DNA of 45,693 bases from Caulobacteraceae bacterium (GTDB lineage: Bacteria; Pseudomonadota; Alphaproteobacteria; Caulobacterales; Caulobacteraceae): the NCBI GenBank assembly GCA_027487945.1, contig JAIYCQ010000035.1, positions 1 to 45,693 on the forward strand, written 5' to 3'. Every line of letters begins with the position of its first letter. The stretch's first letter is position 1. A program made the translations under genes and the position numbers. The notes under the pieces are model-generated. The model made no database searches. It worked only from the letters and a program-made list of their open reading frames with translations, and had not been told where the DNA came from. Shown piece after piece: positions 19,873-26,952 of this stretch.

Positions 19873-19907
19873 CCACGACAGTTGAGACCGGCGCCCGTCC
19901 GCCGGCC

Positions 19908-19921
19908 CTGATCTGGATCAA
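19908..19921 (-). promoter_or_regulatory. FixK/FNR-like box upstream of the acyl-CoA dehydrogenase
   Basis: On the minus strand TTGATCCAGATCAG, one mismatch from TTGAT-N4-ATCAA and 13 of 14 bases identical to the box at 4815-4828. It is 36 bases before the dehydrogenase ATG. Position is close for an activator, so repression or chance similarity is possible. Confidence 0.35.
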
Positions 19922-20362
19922 TCAGGCGCGCTTGTTCAGCGTGATCGCCCGCGCGTCGCCCGACTGGGCGGCCGCGCCGGGGCCGTAGCCGACGCCGCTG
20001 CTGCGCTGCGAGGCGACCTCGTCGGCGATGGCGCGAACCAGGCCCTCGGTGACCGTACGGGCTGCTTCCAGAGCGCGGCCCTGGCGCGCCAGCACGGCGT
20101 CAAGGGCTTCGGTGGCCCGCATCAGCTGGGTCCGGAGCGTCAGCGACGCCTCCTCGATGAGCGCCGGCGCGGATCGGACCCGCATCGACTCGTGCCGGTA
20201 GAGGTTGGCGAGGCGGCTCATCTCCTCCATCGAGGCGGCGGCGTCCTGGGGGCGACGCTCCTCGAAGGCCTTGCACTGGTCGGCCATCATCGCGGTGAGG
20301 CGATCCGTCAGCAGGATGAGCTGTTCGACGCGGTCGGTGGCGTCACGGGCGTCAAGCGCCAT
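19922..20362 (-). CDS. flbY: Flagellar protein FlbY
   Basis: A 146-residue helical protein with DRVEQLILLTDRLTAMMADQ near the N-terminus, MEEMSRLANLYRHESMRVR in the middle and an alanine-rich C-terminal half. It lies third in a flgI-cheL-flbY run, the order known in Caulobacter. The helical, FlgN-like pattern suggests a flagellar chaperone or basal-body role; the precise function in Caulobacter is poorly defined. There are 12 bases between it and cheL. Identification rests on context plus general sequence character. Confidence 0.75.
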   Translation of the reverse strand: MALDARDATDRVEQLILLTDRLTAMMADQCKAFEERRPQDAAASMEEMSRLANLYRHESMRVRSAPALIEEASLTLRTQLMRATEALDAVLARQGRALEAARTVTEGLVRAIADEVASQRSSGVGYGPGAAAQSGDARAITLNKRA

Positions 20363-20374
20363 GGGAGATATCCT

Positions 20375-20695
20375 TTACTCGGTGAGGCCCTGAAGCTTGA
20401 GCATTTCGCGCTGGACGGTATCGGCGACGCCCACGCCGCCGCTCCTGGCGACCTTTTTGGCGATGGCTTCGGTCAGGAAGGAGCGGAACATCTCCTCGCC
20501 CTTTCCGCCGCCGAACGGAGCCTCGGTGCTCAGGGAGGCGAACATCGGCTGCAGCATGGCCGACAGGAACGACGCCTCGAAGGACTGGGCGGTCTCGGCG
20601 AACTTCTGTTTGCGCGCGGCCAACTCGGCGGTCGAGCCGGCGGTGCGCCCCTGCGTCAGCAGGATGTCCGTGGGAACAGCGAAGCCTCCGCTCAT
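20375..20695 (-). CDS. cheL: Rod-binding protein CheL (FlgJ N-terminal domain)
   Basis: A 106-residue protein matching the rod-binding N-terminal domain of FlgJ: FAETAQSFEASFLSAMLQPMF (about 32-52) and EEMFRSFLTEAIAKKVA (about 67-83). It lacks the muramidase domain found in enterobacterial FlgJ, which is normal for alphaproteobacteria, where the protein is named CheL in Caulobacter. The ATG at 20695 overlaps the flgI stop, indicating coupled translation; a GTG one codon upstream is less likely. It probably caps or chaperones the rod during P-ring assembly. Confidence 0.85.
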   Translation of the reverse strand: MSGGFAVPTDILLTQGRTAGSTAELAARKQKFAETAQSFEASFLSAMLQPMFASLSTEAPFGGGKGEEMFRSFLTEAIAKKVARSGGVGVADTVQREMLKLQGLTE

Positions 20696-21798
20696 CACAT
20701 CACCTCGATATCGGCCTGGAGGGCGCCGGCCGCCTTGATGGCCTGCAGGATGGAGATCATGTCGCGCGGCGTGACGCCCAGCGCGTTGAGACCCGAGACG
20801 AGGCTGGACAGCGAGGCGCCGCTCTTCAGCATGATCAGCTGACGGCCTCTCTCTTCATCGACGCTGACCTGCGACTGGCTGGTGGTGGTGGTCTCGCCGC
20901 GGCTGAACGGCGCCGGCTGGCTGACCAGCGGAGTTTCCTGCACCGAGATGGTCAGGTTGCCCTGGGCGATGGCGACCGTGGAGATGCGCACCTGATCGCC
21001 CATCACGATGACGCCGGCGGTCTCGTCGATGATCACCTTGGCCGGCGAGTCCGGCGTCACTTCGAGGTTCTCGACCACGCCCAGGAAGCCGACCAGGCTC
21101 TGGCCCGCCGGCGTCCGCACGGTGATGATCGTGGGGTTCTCGGCGTCGGCCGCCCCCGGGAAGCGCGTGTTGATGGCGGTGGCGATCCGCTGCGCGGTGG
21201 TGAAGTCCGGGTTGCGCAGGGTCAGCCGCATCTGCGGCATGGACGCCAGCTGGAAACCGGTTTCGCGTTCGATGATCGCCCCCCCGGCGATGCGGCCGGA
21301 GGTCGGGACGCCCTTCGACACAGAACTGCCCGAGGCGCCGCCCGCCGAGACCGAGCCGGTCTGAACCGAGCCCTGCGCGACCGCATAGACCTGGCCGTCC
21401 GCCCCGAGCAGCGAGGTGACGAGGAGGGTGCCGCCCTGCAGGCTCTTGGCGTCGCCGGCCGCCGAGACCGTGACATCGACCGGCGAGCCGGCCGCCGCGA
21501 AGGGCGGCAGCTTGGCGGTGACCATGACCACGGCGACGTTCTTGGTGTTGAGGTTGGTCTCGCGAACGTTGACGCCGAGCCGCTCGAACATCGCCTCGAG
21601 GCTCTGGCGGGTCATCGGCGCGTTGCGAAGGTTGTCGCCGGTGCCGTTCAGCCCGACCACGATACCGTAGCCGGTGAGCATGTTCTCGCGCACGCCCTCG
21701 AACTCGACCACGTCCTTGATCCGCGACTTGGCGAAGCAAGGCCCGGCCAGAGCCAGGGTGAGGGCGAGGACAAGGCTGCCGATGACGCTGTTACGCAT
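20695..21798 (-). CDS. flgI: Flagellar P-ring protein FlgI
   Basis: A 367-residue periplasmic protein that forms the P ring around the flagellar rod. A signal peptide (about 1-23, ending GPCFA before KSRIKD) is followed by the family start RIKDVVEFEGVRENMLTGYG. LVVGLNGTGDN-like sequence, ALGVTPRDMISILQAIKAAGALQADIEV at the C-terminus and the VIIDETAGVIVMG segment are all typical. The ATG at 21798 follows GGGAG and immediately starts the signal peptide; the frame extension to 21939 is not protein-like. A sigma-54 promoter lies about 40 bases upstream. fliX is divergent. Confidence 0.97.
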   Translation of the reverse strand: MRNSVIGSLVLALTLALAGPCFAKSRIKDVVEFEGVRENMLTGYGIVVGLNGTGDNLRNAPMTRQSLEAMFERLGVNVRETNLNTKNVAVVMVTAKLPPFAAAGSPVDVTVSAAGDAKSLQGGTLLVTSLLGADGQVYAVAQGSVQTGSVSAGGASGSSVSKGVPTSGRIAGGAIIERETGFQLASMPQMRLTLRNPDFTTAQRIATAINTRFPGAADAENPTIITVRTPAGQSLVGFLGVVENLEVTPDSPAKVIIDETAGVIVMGDQVRISTVAIAQGNLTISVQETPLVSQPAPFSRGETTTTSQSQVSVDEERGRQLIMLKSGASLSSLVSGLNALGVTPRDMISILQAIKAAGALQADIEVM

Positions 21799-21836
21799 GA
21801 TGCTCCCGTGGGGCAGGGCTGTACTGCGCGTGCCCA

Positions 21837-21852
21837 TGCGAGAAGCGCGCCA
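21837..21852 (-). promoter_or_regulatory. Putative sigma-54 promoter of flgI
   Basis: TGGCGCGCTTCTCGCA on the minus strand keeps GG-N10-GC exactly and differs from TGGCACG-N4-TTGCA at two positions. The implied start near 21826 gives a 28-base leader to flgI. Class III flagellar genes in Caulobacter use sigma-54. Confidence 0.7.
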
Positions 21853-21913
21853 TGAAAAACATGAGTGAAAACAACAGCGCCGGCGCGCCGGTGTCGATGG
21901 GCGGCTGTGCAAC

Positions 21914-21926
21914 GGCAGAATTTGCC
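21914..21926. promoter_or_regulatory. Possible FlbD ftr-like inverted repeat
   Basis: GGCA-GAATT-TGCC, about 90-100 bases upstream of the inferred flgI start, where FlbD enhancer elements usually sit. Only short arms are present, so this is weak. Confidence 0.3.
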
Positions 21927-21931
21927 CGGCA

Positions 21932-21939
21932 TTAACCAT
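21932..21939 (+). promoter_or_regulatory. CtrA-type half-site TTAACCAT before fliX
   Basis: An exact TTAACCAT half-site 51 bases before the fliX ATG, in a region otherwise almost free of TTAA. The preceding half (TTTG, 7 bases upstream) is degenerate. CtrA control of early flagellar genes is known in Caulobacter. Confidence 0.5.
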
Positions 21940-21989
21940 ACGGGCCGAGAGTGGGGGCTCGTCAGGACAGGGAGCGGCGTCCAGCCTCC

Positions 21990-22424
21990 ATGAAAGTCAC
22001 CGGACCCAGTAGTGCGGGAAGCGTCAGCGGTGCGAAGGCGGCGCGGCCGGCGGCCGGGCAGGGCGCGTTCAGCCTTCCGACCGCCGGAGCGGCCGGCCCG
22101 ACGGGGAGTGTGTCCCGCGCTGGAGCCCTGGGCGGCATCGGCGGCATCGAGGCGCTGCTGGCCTTGCAGGACGTCGGCGGCCCCCTGGAGCGTCGCAAGC
22201 GGGCCGTCGGCCGCGCCGGGCGCATCCTCGACGTCCTCGATGACATCAAGCTGGCTCTGATCGACGGCGACCTCTCGCCGGCCTCGCTCGATCGCCTGGT
22301 CCGCGCCGTGCGCGAGGAACGCCAGAACACCGACGACGGGCGCCTCGAAGGCGTGCTGAACGAGATCGAAACGCGCGCGGCGGTGGAGATCGCGAAGCTC
22401 GAACAGGCGAAACGCGCCGCATGA
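21990..22424 (+). CDS. fliX: Flagellar assembly regulator FliX
   Basis: A 144-residue protein beginning MKVTGPSSAGSVSGAK. The central GIEALLALQDVGG and the helical VGRAGRILDVLDDIKLALIDG segment are diagnostic of FliX. The C-terminus is also helical (LEGVLNEIETRAAVEIAKLEQ). In Caulobacter FliX binds FlbD and links completion of the class II basal body to sigma-54 transcription of class III genes. It is divergent from flgI, as in Caulobacter. The ATG at 21990 fits the conserved MKV start. dksA follows on the same strand but with its own promoter. Confidence 0.92.
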   Translation: MKVTGPSSAGSVSGAKAARPAAGQGAFSLPTAGAAGPTGSVSRAGALGGIGGIEALLALQDVGGPLERRKRAVGRAGRILDVLDDIKLALIDGDLSPASLDRLVRAVREERQNTDDGRLEGVLNEIETRAAVEIAKLEQAKRAA

Positions 22425-22447
22425 ACGCACGTCGAACACGAGGTTCA

Positions 22448-22475
22448 TTGTCTGTCGTGTGGCGTTTGCTATAAG
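22448..22475 (+). promoter_or_regulatory. Housekeeping promoter of dksA
   Basis: TTGTCTG at 22448 and GCTATAAG at 22468-22475 match the Caulobacter sigma-73 pattern TTGaCgS-N10-14-GCtANAWC well. Start is expected near 22482, which argues against the ATG at 22487 as the dksA start. Confidence 0.6.
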
Positions 22476-22510
22476 GCCGCGCTCGCATGAGCGAGTGCGT
22501 GGATGGGGGC

Positions 22511-22951
22511 GTGAGCGTCAAAATGCAGACGACGACCGTTCTAGTTAAGGCCGATGACTATCGTCCCTCAGAGGACGAAGAGTTCATGAACGAGCGTCAG
22601 CTCGCCTATTTCAAGCAAAAGCTGCTGGACTGGAAGGACGACATCCTTCGCGAATCTCGCGAAACGGTGACGCATCTCCAGAAGGAAACCGAGAACCATC
22701 CCGACCTGGCCGATCGCGCCTCGTCGGAAACTGATCGGGCTCTTGAACTTCGCACCCGCGACCGGCAGCGGAAACTTATCTCCAAGATCGACGAGGCCCT
22801 GCGCCGGATCGAGGACGGGTCCTACGGCTACTGCGAGGAGACGGGGGAACCCATCGGCCTCGCGCGGTTGGCGGCCCGCCCGATCGCAACGCTGAGCCTC
22901 GAGGCCCAGGAACGGCATGAGCGCCGTGAACGGGTCCATCGCGACGACTGA
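22511..22951 (+). CDS. dksA: RNA polymerase-binding transcription factor DksA
   Basis: A roughly 146-residue protein that works with ppGpp in the stringent response. The coiled-coil region (MNERQLAYFKQKLLDWKDDI onwards) contains the acidic tip LADRASSETDRA, with the conserved DxxDxA-like pattern. A C-terminal zinc-finger region GSYGYCEETGEPIGLARLAARP has only one Cys where classical DksA has four, typical of alphaproteobacterial DksA. Three starts are possible: ATG 22487, GTG 22511 and ATG 22523. The promoter placement disfavours the first; GTG 22511 has a G-rich ribosome-binding region. A strong terminator follows. Confidence 0.92.
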   Translation: MSVKMQTTTVLVKADDYRPSEDEEFMNERQLAYFKQKLLDWKDDILRESRETVTHLQKETENHPDLADRASSETDRALELRTRDRQRKLISKIDEALRRIEDGSYGYCEETGEPIGLARLAARPIATLSLEAQERHERRERVHRDD

Positions 22952-22960
22952 GTTTGTTGG

Positions 22961-22996
22961 ATACCCCGCCGGTCCGCGCCGGCGGGGTATTTTTTC
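22961..22996 (+). terminator. Rho-independent terminator of dksA
   Basis: A perfect 12-bp stem (ATACCCCGCCGG with CCGGCGGGGTAT), 6-base loop and six T. One of the clearest terminators in the window. Confidence 0.95.
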
Positions 22997-23044
22997 CGCC
23001 GATCTCTGTGGCCTCATGTCCTGGAATCCGGACGGGAGCGACGT

Positions 23045-23455
23045 ATGGACATTGAAGCCGAGCACGCTACGGCCGCCAACCTCGCGGCGGTGCGGCGCTA
23101 TGTCGATGCCTGGCTGGCGGGGGACGTTCCCGCGATGATGGCGACCTACGCCGACGGCTTCGTGCTGAACTGGTTCGGCGTCAATCCGTTCGCCAGGACC
23201 TACAAGGGCAAGGCCGAGGCGATCCCGGCCCTGATGGCTTTCACCGAGCGTACGCAGCGGGGACTGGTGGCCGTCGTCGATGTGACCGCGGGCCCGTCGC
23301 GGGCTGTCGTCATCGTGCGGGAAGCCGTCACCGTCGGGGGTGTCACCCAAGAGATCGAACGGGTCCTCGTCTATCGCACAGAGGCCGGGCTGCTGGCCGA
23401 ATGCTGGGTCTACGACCAGGATCAGAGGCTGATCGACGCGGCGCTGTCATCTTGA
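23045..23455 (+). CDS. NTF2-fold (SnoaL-like) protein
   Basis: A 136-residue single-domain protein. NLAAVRRYVDAWLAGDVPAMMATYADGFVLNW (N-terminal helix and first strand) is the usual NTF2/SnoaL opening, and TYKGKAEAIPALMAFTERT continues the fold. The end VLVYRTEAGLLAECWVYDQDQRLIDAAL also fits. The fold is used for ketosteroid isomerases, small hydrolases and non-enzymatic ligand binding, so no activity can be assigned. It has no signal peptide and stands between the dksA terminator and gltX. Confidence 0.8.
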   Translation: MDIEAEHATAANLAAVRRYVDAWLAGDVPAMMATYADGFVLNWFGVNPFARTYKGKAEAIPALMAFTERTQRGLVAVVDVTAGPSRAVVIVREAVTVGGVTQEIERVLVYRTEAGLLAECWVYDQDQRLIDAALSS

Positions 23456-23508
23456 CTTTGAGGCGTCCAGAGCCGACCTAGCCCGGCTCTTACAAGGACG
23501 TCCGCACC

Positions 23509-24849
23509 ATGACCGCCAAGGTCCGTTTCGCGCCCTCTCCGACGGGGCGTCTGCATGTCGGCAACATCCGTACCGGTCTGATCAACTGGCTGTTCTCCAG
23601 CGGGCAGGGCGGGATTTTCGTGCTGCGCATCGACGACACCGACCTGGAGCGGTCCACCAGGGCCTTCGAGGATGGCATCGAGGCCGACCTGACCTGGCTC
23701 GGCATGACCTGGGGCGAGCGCTACAACCAGTCCGCCCGCTTCGCGATCTATGACGCGGCCGTCGAGCGCCTGAAGGCCGCCGGCCGCCTCTACGCCTGCT
23801 ACGAGAAGCCCGAGGAGCTCGACCTGCGTCGCAAGGTCCAGCTGTCGCGCGGCCTGCCGCCGATCTACGACCGCGCCGGCCTGAAGCTGACCGACGTCGA
23901 GCGCGCGGCGCTGGAAGCCGAGGGCCGCAAGCCGCACTGGCGCTTCCGGCTGGAAGGCAAGCGGGTCACCTGGGAAGATCTCGCCCGCGGCCACAGCGAG
24001 GTCGACACCGCCTCGATGTCGGACCCTGTCCTGATCCGCGAGGACGGGGCCTATCTCTACACGCTGCCCTCGGTCGTCGACGACATCGACATGGGCATCA
24101 CCCACGTCATCCGGGGCGAGGACCACGTCACAAACACCGGGGCGCAGATCGAGATCTTCGAGGCTCTGGGCGCGACGCCCCCGAGCTTCGCCCACACGAC
24201 CCTGCTGGTCGGGGCGGACGGTCAGGGGCTGAGCAAGCGTCTGGGGTCGCTGTCGATCCAGCAACTGCGCGACGACGGCTACGAGCCGCTGGCCGTGGTC
24301 TCGCACCTTGCGCGCATCGGCACCTCCGATCCCCTGGAGCCGGCGGTCTCGATCGAGGCTCTGGCCGGTGATTTCGCGTTCGGCAAGATGGCGCACCGCG
24401 CCGCGCGCTGGGATCCGGAGGATCTCGCGAAGGTCAATGCCGCCATGCTGCACGCCATGACGTATGACGAGGCGAAACAACGACTTGCGGCGATCAACGC
24501 AGATCTGGGCGAGGCCTTCTGGCTGGCGATCCGTCAGAACCTGACCCTGTTCAAGGACGTCGCCGGCTGGTCCGCTGTCGTGTCCGGCGCGGTGACGCCG
24601 GCGGTGTCGGACGAGGATCGGCCGGTGGTCGATGCGGCGCTGGAGCTGCTCCCTGCGACGGTCGACGGGACGACCTGGAGCGCCTGGACCGGCGCGGTCA
24701 AGGACCGCACCGGCGCCAAGGGTCGAGGCCTGTTCATGCCCCTGCGCCGGGCCCTGACCGGGATGGACCACGGACCCGACATGGCCGCGATCCTGCCCCT
24801 GATCGGCCGGGACAAGGCCGCCCGCAGACTGGCCGGCGAGACCGCCTGA
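23509..24849 (+). CDS. gltX: Glutamyl-tRNA synthetase (GltX2-type)
   Basis: A 446-residue class I aminoacyl-tRNA synthetase. The HIGH-type motif is APSPTGRLHVGN (about 8-19) and the KMSKS-type motif is GLSKRLGSLSI (about 241-251). RIDDTDLERSTRAFEDGI supplies the amino-acid site. The second motif lacks the first Lys of KMSKS, common in GltX2 proteins. The protein is short beside typical 470-residue GltX1. Alphaproteobacteria often carry two gltX copies, one able to charge tRNA-Gln with Glu. tlyA follows almost immediately. Confidence 0.95.
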   Translation: MTAKVRFAPSPTGRLHVGNIRTGLINWLFSSGQGGIFVLRIDDTDLERSTRAFEDGIEADLTWLGMTWGERYNQSARFAIYDAAVERLKAAGRLYACYEKPEELDLRRKVQLSRGLPPIYDRAGLKLTDVERAALEAEGRKPHWRFRLEGKRVTWEDLARGHSEVDTASMSDPVLIREDGAYLYTLPSVVDDIDMGITHVIRGEDHVTNTGAQIEIFEALGATPPSFAHTTLLVGADGQGLSKRLGSLSIQQLRDDGYEPLAVVSHLARIGTSDPLEPAVSIEALAGDFAFGKMAHRAARWDPEDLAKVNAAMLHAMTYDEAKQRLAAINADLGEAFWLAIRQNLTLFKDVAGWSAVVSGAVTPAVSDEDRPVVDAALELLPATVDGTTWSAWTGAVKDRTGAKGRGLFMPLRRALTGMDHGPDMAAILPLIGRDKAARRLAGETA

Positions 24850-24862
24850 CGAGACCACGCCC

Positions 24863-25594
24863 CTGACCCGCAAGCGCATCGACCTGCTGCTCGTCGAGCG
24901 GGGCCTGTTCGACAGCCGCGCAAGGGCCCGCGCGGCCATCGAAGCCGGGCTGGTCAGCGCGGGCGGCGCCGTTGTTTCCAAGCCCTCGGACATGGTCGCC
25001 GAAGACGCCGACATCTCCGCGACGCCGGCCCACCCCTGGGTCGGTCGCGGCGGGCTGAAGCTCGATCACGCCCTGACCCTCTGGCCGGTCGTTGTCGCCG
25101 GGCGGACGGTGCTGGATGTCGGCGCCTCGACGGGCGGCTTCACGGAAGTCTGCCTGTCGCGCGGGGCGGCGAGGGTTTACGCGGTCGACGTTGGACATGG
25201 GCAGCTTCACGCCACCCTGGCGAGCGATCCGCGGGTGGTGGAGCTATCGGGCACGGACGCCCGGGCGCTGAACGCGACGCTGATCCCCGATGCGCCGGAT
25301 CTGATCGTCACCGACGTCAGCTTCATCTCGCTGGCCAAGGCGCTGCCGGCCGCTCTGGCGCTGGCGGGGCGCGGCGCGGAGCTGGTCGCCCTGGTCAAGC
25401 CGCAGTTCGAGGTCGGTCGTGAGCGGGTCGGCAAGGGCGGACTGGTCAAGGACGAGGCCGCGCGGGCCCAGGCGCTGGCCGATGTGATCGCCTGGCTTGA
25501 GAGCGTCGGCTGGCGCGTGCTGGCCACGGCCGACAGCCCCGTCACGGGCGGCGACGGCAACCGGGAGTTTCTGCTTCTGGCGGCGAAGGCCTAG
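24863..25594 (+). CDS. tlyA: TlyA-family rRNA 2'-O-methyltransferase, apparent CTG start
   Basis: A 243-residue protein with an N-terminal S4 RNA-binding domain (KRIDLLLVERGLFDSRARAR, about 4-23) and a Rossmann methyltransferase domain with VLDVGASTGGFTEV (about 83-96). The KDKE catalytic residues of FtsJ-like enzymes are present: Lys in GGLKLDHAL, Asp in VTDVSFISL, Lys in ALVKPQFE and Glu in NREFLLLA. No ATG, GTG or TTG precedes the S4 domain after the in-frame stop at 24800. The CTG at 24863 gives the expected (M)TRKRIDLL start. The first canonical start is ATG 24992, which would delete the S4 domain. Starts 14 bases after the gltX stop. Confidence 0.85.
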   Translation: MTRKRIDLLLVERGLFDSRARARAAIEAGLVSAGGAVVSKPSDMVAEDADISATPAHPWVGRGGLKLDHALTLWPVVVAGRTVLDVGASTGGFTEVCLSRGAARVYAVDVGHGQLHATLASDPRVVELSGTDARALNATLIPDAPDLIVTDVSFISLAKALPAALALAGRGAELVALVKPQFEVGRERVGKGGLVKDEAARAQALADVIAWLESVGWRVLATADSPVTGGDGNREFLLLAAKA

Positions 25595-25619
25595 GGACAG
25601 CCACCTCGGCGTCTGTCCC
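25594..25619. repeat. Inverted repeat after tlyA
   Basis: GGGACAG and CTGTCCC separated by 12 bases, just after the tlyA stop. No T-run follows on the plus strand. It may assist termination with the stronger hairpin next to it. Confidence 0.4.
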
Positions 25620-25620
25620 G

Positions 25621-25655
25621 AAAAGAAAAGGCCGCCCACTTTCCGGTGGACGGCC
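25621..25655 (-). terminator. Terminator for the glycine-zipper gene
   Basis: On the minus strand GGCCGTCCAC, a 6-base loop, GTGGGCGGCC (one mismatch in the stem), then TTTTCTTTT. It ends transcripts arriving from 25683 onwards. Confidence 0.85.
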
Positions 25656-25682
25656 ATTCCTCACGGGGCGGGACGTCGAGGG

Positions 25683-26300
25683 TCAGTCGACGACCTGATA
25701 CTCGCCGCGGGCGTCGCGGCAGACGCGCACGAACCGCTTCTGGACGCGTCCGTCGGGCAGGTAGATCGGGCTTTCGGCCAGCGAGCAGTTGTCGGCGGTG
25801 GGCGCGTCGGCGACGGGCATGGTCCGATAGCCGTATCCCGAGTCACGGTACGACTCCTCGTAAGCCCGCTGCTCATAGCCGTAGTCGCCGTCCGCCTGGC
25901 CGCCGTCCGCGTAGTCGCCGGGGTCGCCGTAGTAGGCCTGGCCGCCGGCCGGACCGGAGGGGTCGTAGGGCGTCTCGCAGGCCGCGCCGGACTTGCCGAC
26001 ATTGGCCCCGATCACCGCGCCGAGGATGCCGCCGAGAACCGCGCCTTCAGTCTTGGCGCCGCGGCCGGCGATGCTGGAACCGGCGAGGGCGCCGAGGCCG
26101 CCGCCGACCAGGGCGCCGCCCGTGCCGCGCTGAACCTGGTCGCGACGGCAGGGGTCGTAGTAGCCGCCCTGGCCATAGGCCCCGCCCTGGTAGGCGGGGG
26201 CGGCCTGGGCCGAGGCCATGGTGGGAACCGCCAGGGCGCCGGCGACCAGCGAGGCTAGGGCGAGGCCGGCTGCGCCGCGGGACAGGAACTTACGGGTCAT
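25683..26300 (-). CDS. Glycine-zipper 2TM-domain envelope protein (1)
   Basis: A 205-residue exported protein. A signal peptide with basic start MTRKFLSRGAAG and cleavage near MASAQA is followed by a Tyr/Gly-rich stretch. The glycine-zipper region GTGGALVGGGLGALAGSSIAG, then GAVLGGILGAVIGANVG (about 71-110) can form two close-packed helices, as in SlyB/Rick17kDa proteins. The C-terminal part is Gly/Tyr/Asp-rich and ends FVRVCRDARGEYQVVD. ATG at 26300 follows AAGGAG. It is a paralogue of the next gene upstream. Likely outer-membrane or periplasmic; no lipobox Cys is seen. Confidence 0.82.
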   Translation of the reverse strand: MTRKFLSRGAAGLALASLVAGALAVPTMASAQAAPAYQGGAYGQGGYYDPCRRDQVQRGTGGALVGGGLGALAGSSIAGRGAKTEGAVLGGILGAVIGANVGKSGAACETPYDPSGPAGGQAYYGDPGDYADGGQADGDYGYEQRAYEESYRDSGYGYRTMPVADAPTADNCSLAESPIYLPDGRVQKRFVRVCRDARGEYQVVD

Positions 26301-26353
26301 GAGCTTGCTCTCCTTGAGCTCGACGAAAGACGGACAGGCGTCGACGGTGGGGA

Positions 26354-26773
26354 TCAGCCCCGGCCGCTCGGGCGCCATTCGCCGCCACGGGTGCGGCAGA
26401 CTTCAAAGCCGTCCCAGCTACGGCCGTTGTACTCCTGCACCCAGCGACAGTTGTCGCGGCGGTGCGTGATACGTTTGGGATAGCTGGAACAGCGGAAATT
26501 CTTCCTGGCGATCTGGTTGCCAGCGACAGCGCCGACGATGCCGCCGAGCACCGCGCCCTCGGTCTTGGCGCCATCGCCCGCGACGGCCGCGCCGACGGCG
26601 CCGCCCACCAGGCTTCCGGTGAGCGTGCCGCGGTTGCCGGCCTGCCTGCGCTCGTACTGGCAGACGTCGCCACGACCGTAGGACCGCGAGGACTGCGCCT
26701 GCGCCAGGGTGGGGACAACGAAGGTCGGGGCCGCGATGGCGATCGCCGCGGTCAGAGAGAGGATGGTGCGCAT
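26354..26773 (-). CDS. Glycine-zipper 2TM-domain envelope protein (2)
   Basis: A 139-residue exported protein. The signal peptide MRTILSLTAAIAIAAPTFV ends near LAQAQ. The glycine zipper TLTGSLVGGAVGAAVAG, then GAVLGGIVGAVAGNQIA (about 50-90) is closely similar to that of the neighbouring paralogue, including the linker DGAKTEGAVLGGI against RGAKTEGAVLGGI. The C-terminus (CRWVQEYNGRSWDGFEVCRT) has two Cys. AAGGAG precedes the ATG. The two genes are 53 bases apart on the same strand and may be one transcript. Function probably concerns envelope integrity; unproven. Confidence 0.82.
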   Translation of the reverse strand: MRTILSLTAAIAIAAPTFVVPTLAQAQSSRSYGRGDVCQYERRQAGNRGTLTGSLVGGAVGAAVAGDGAKTEGAVLGGIVGAVAGNQIARKNFRCSSYPKRITHRRDNCRWVQEYNGRSWDGFEVCRTRGGEWRPSGRG

Positions 26774-26952
26774 GGGCGACTCCTTCGTCCTTCGGGCGGA
26801 ACAATGCCCGCCGTCTGTGGTCTGAAGATGGCGGCCGTTACCTGAACGCCTGTTGAGCGCGCCGTTCATCTTCGTTCATGAGGCGTAAAACGACGCCGGG
26901 TTAGGTCCCGGATAATGTTAGGGAGCGCGGTCAGTTCCGCCCGGAGAGTCTG

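Noticed and set aside
26863..26876. GTTC-N6-GTTC resembling a LexA box before the glycine-zipper and rlmD genes
   Set aside because: The spacer is 6 rather than 7 bases, off the required helical spacing.
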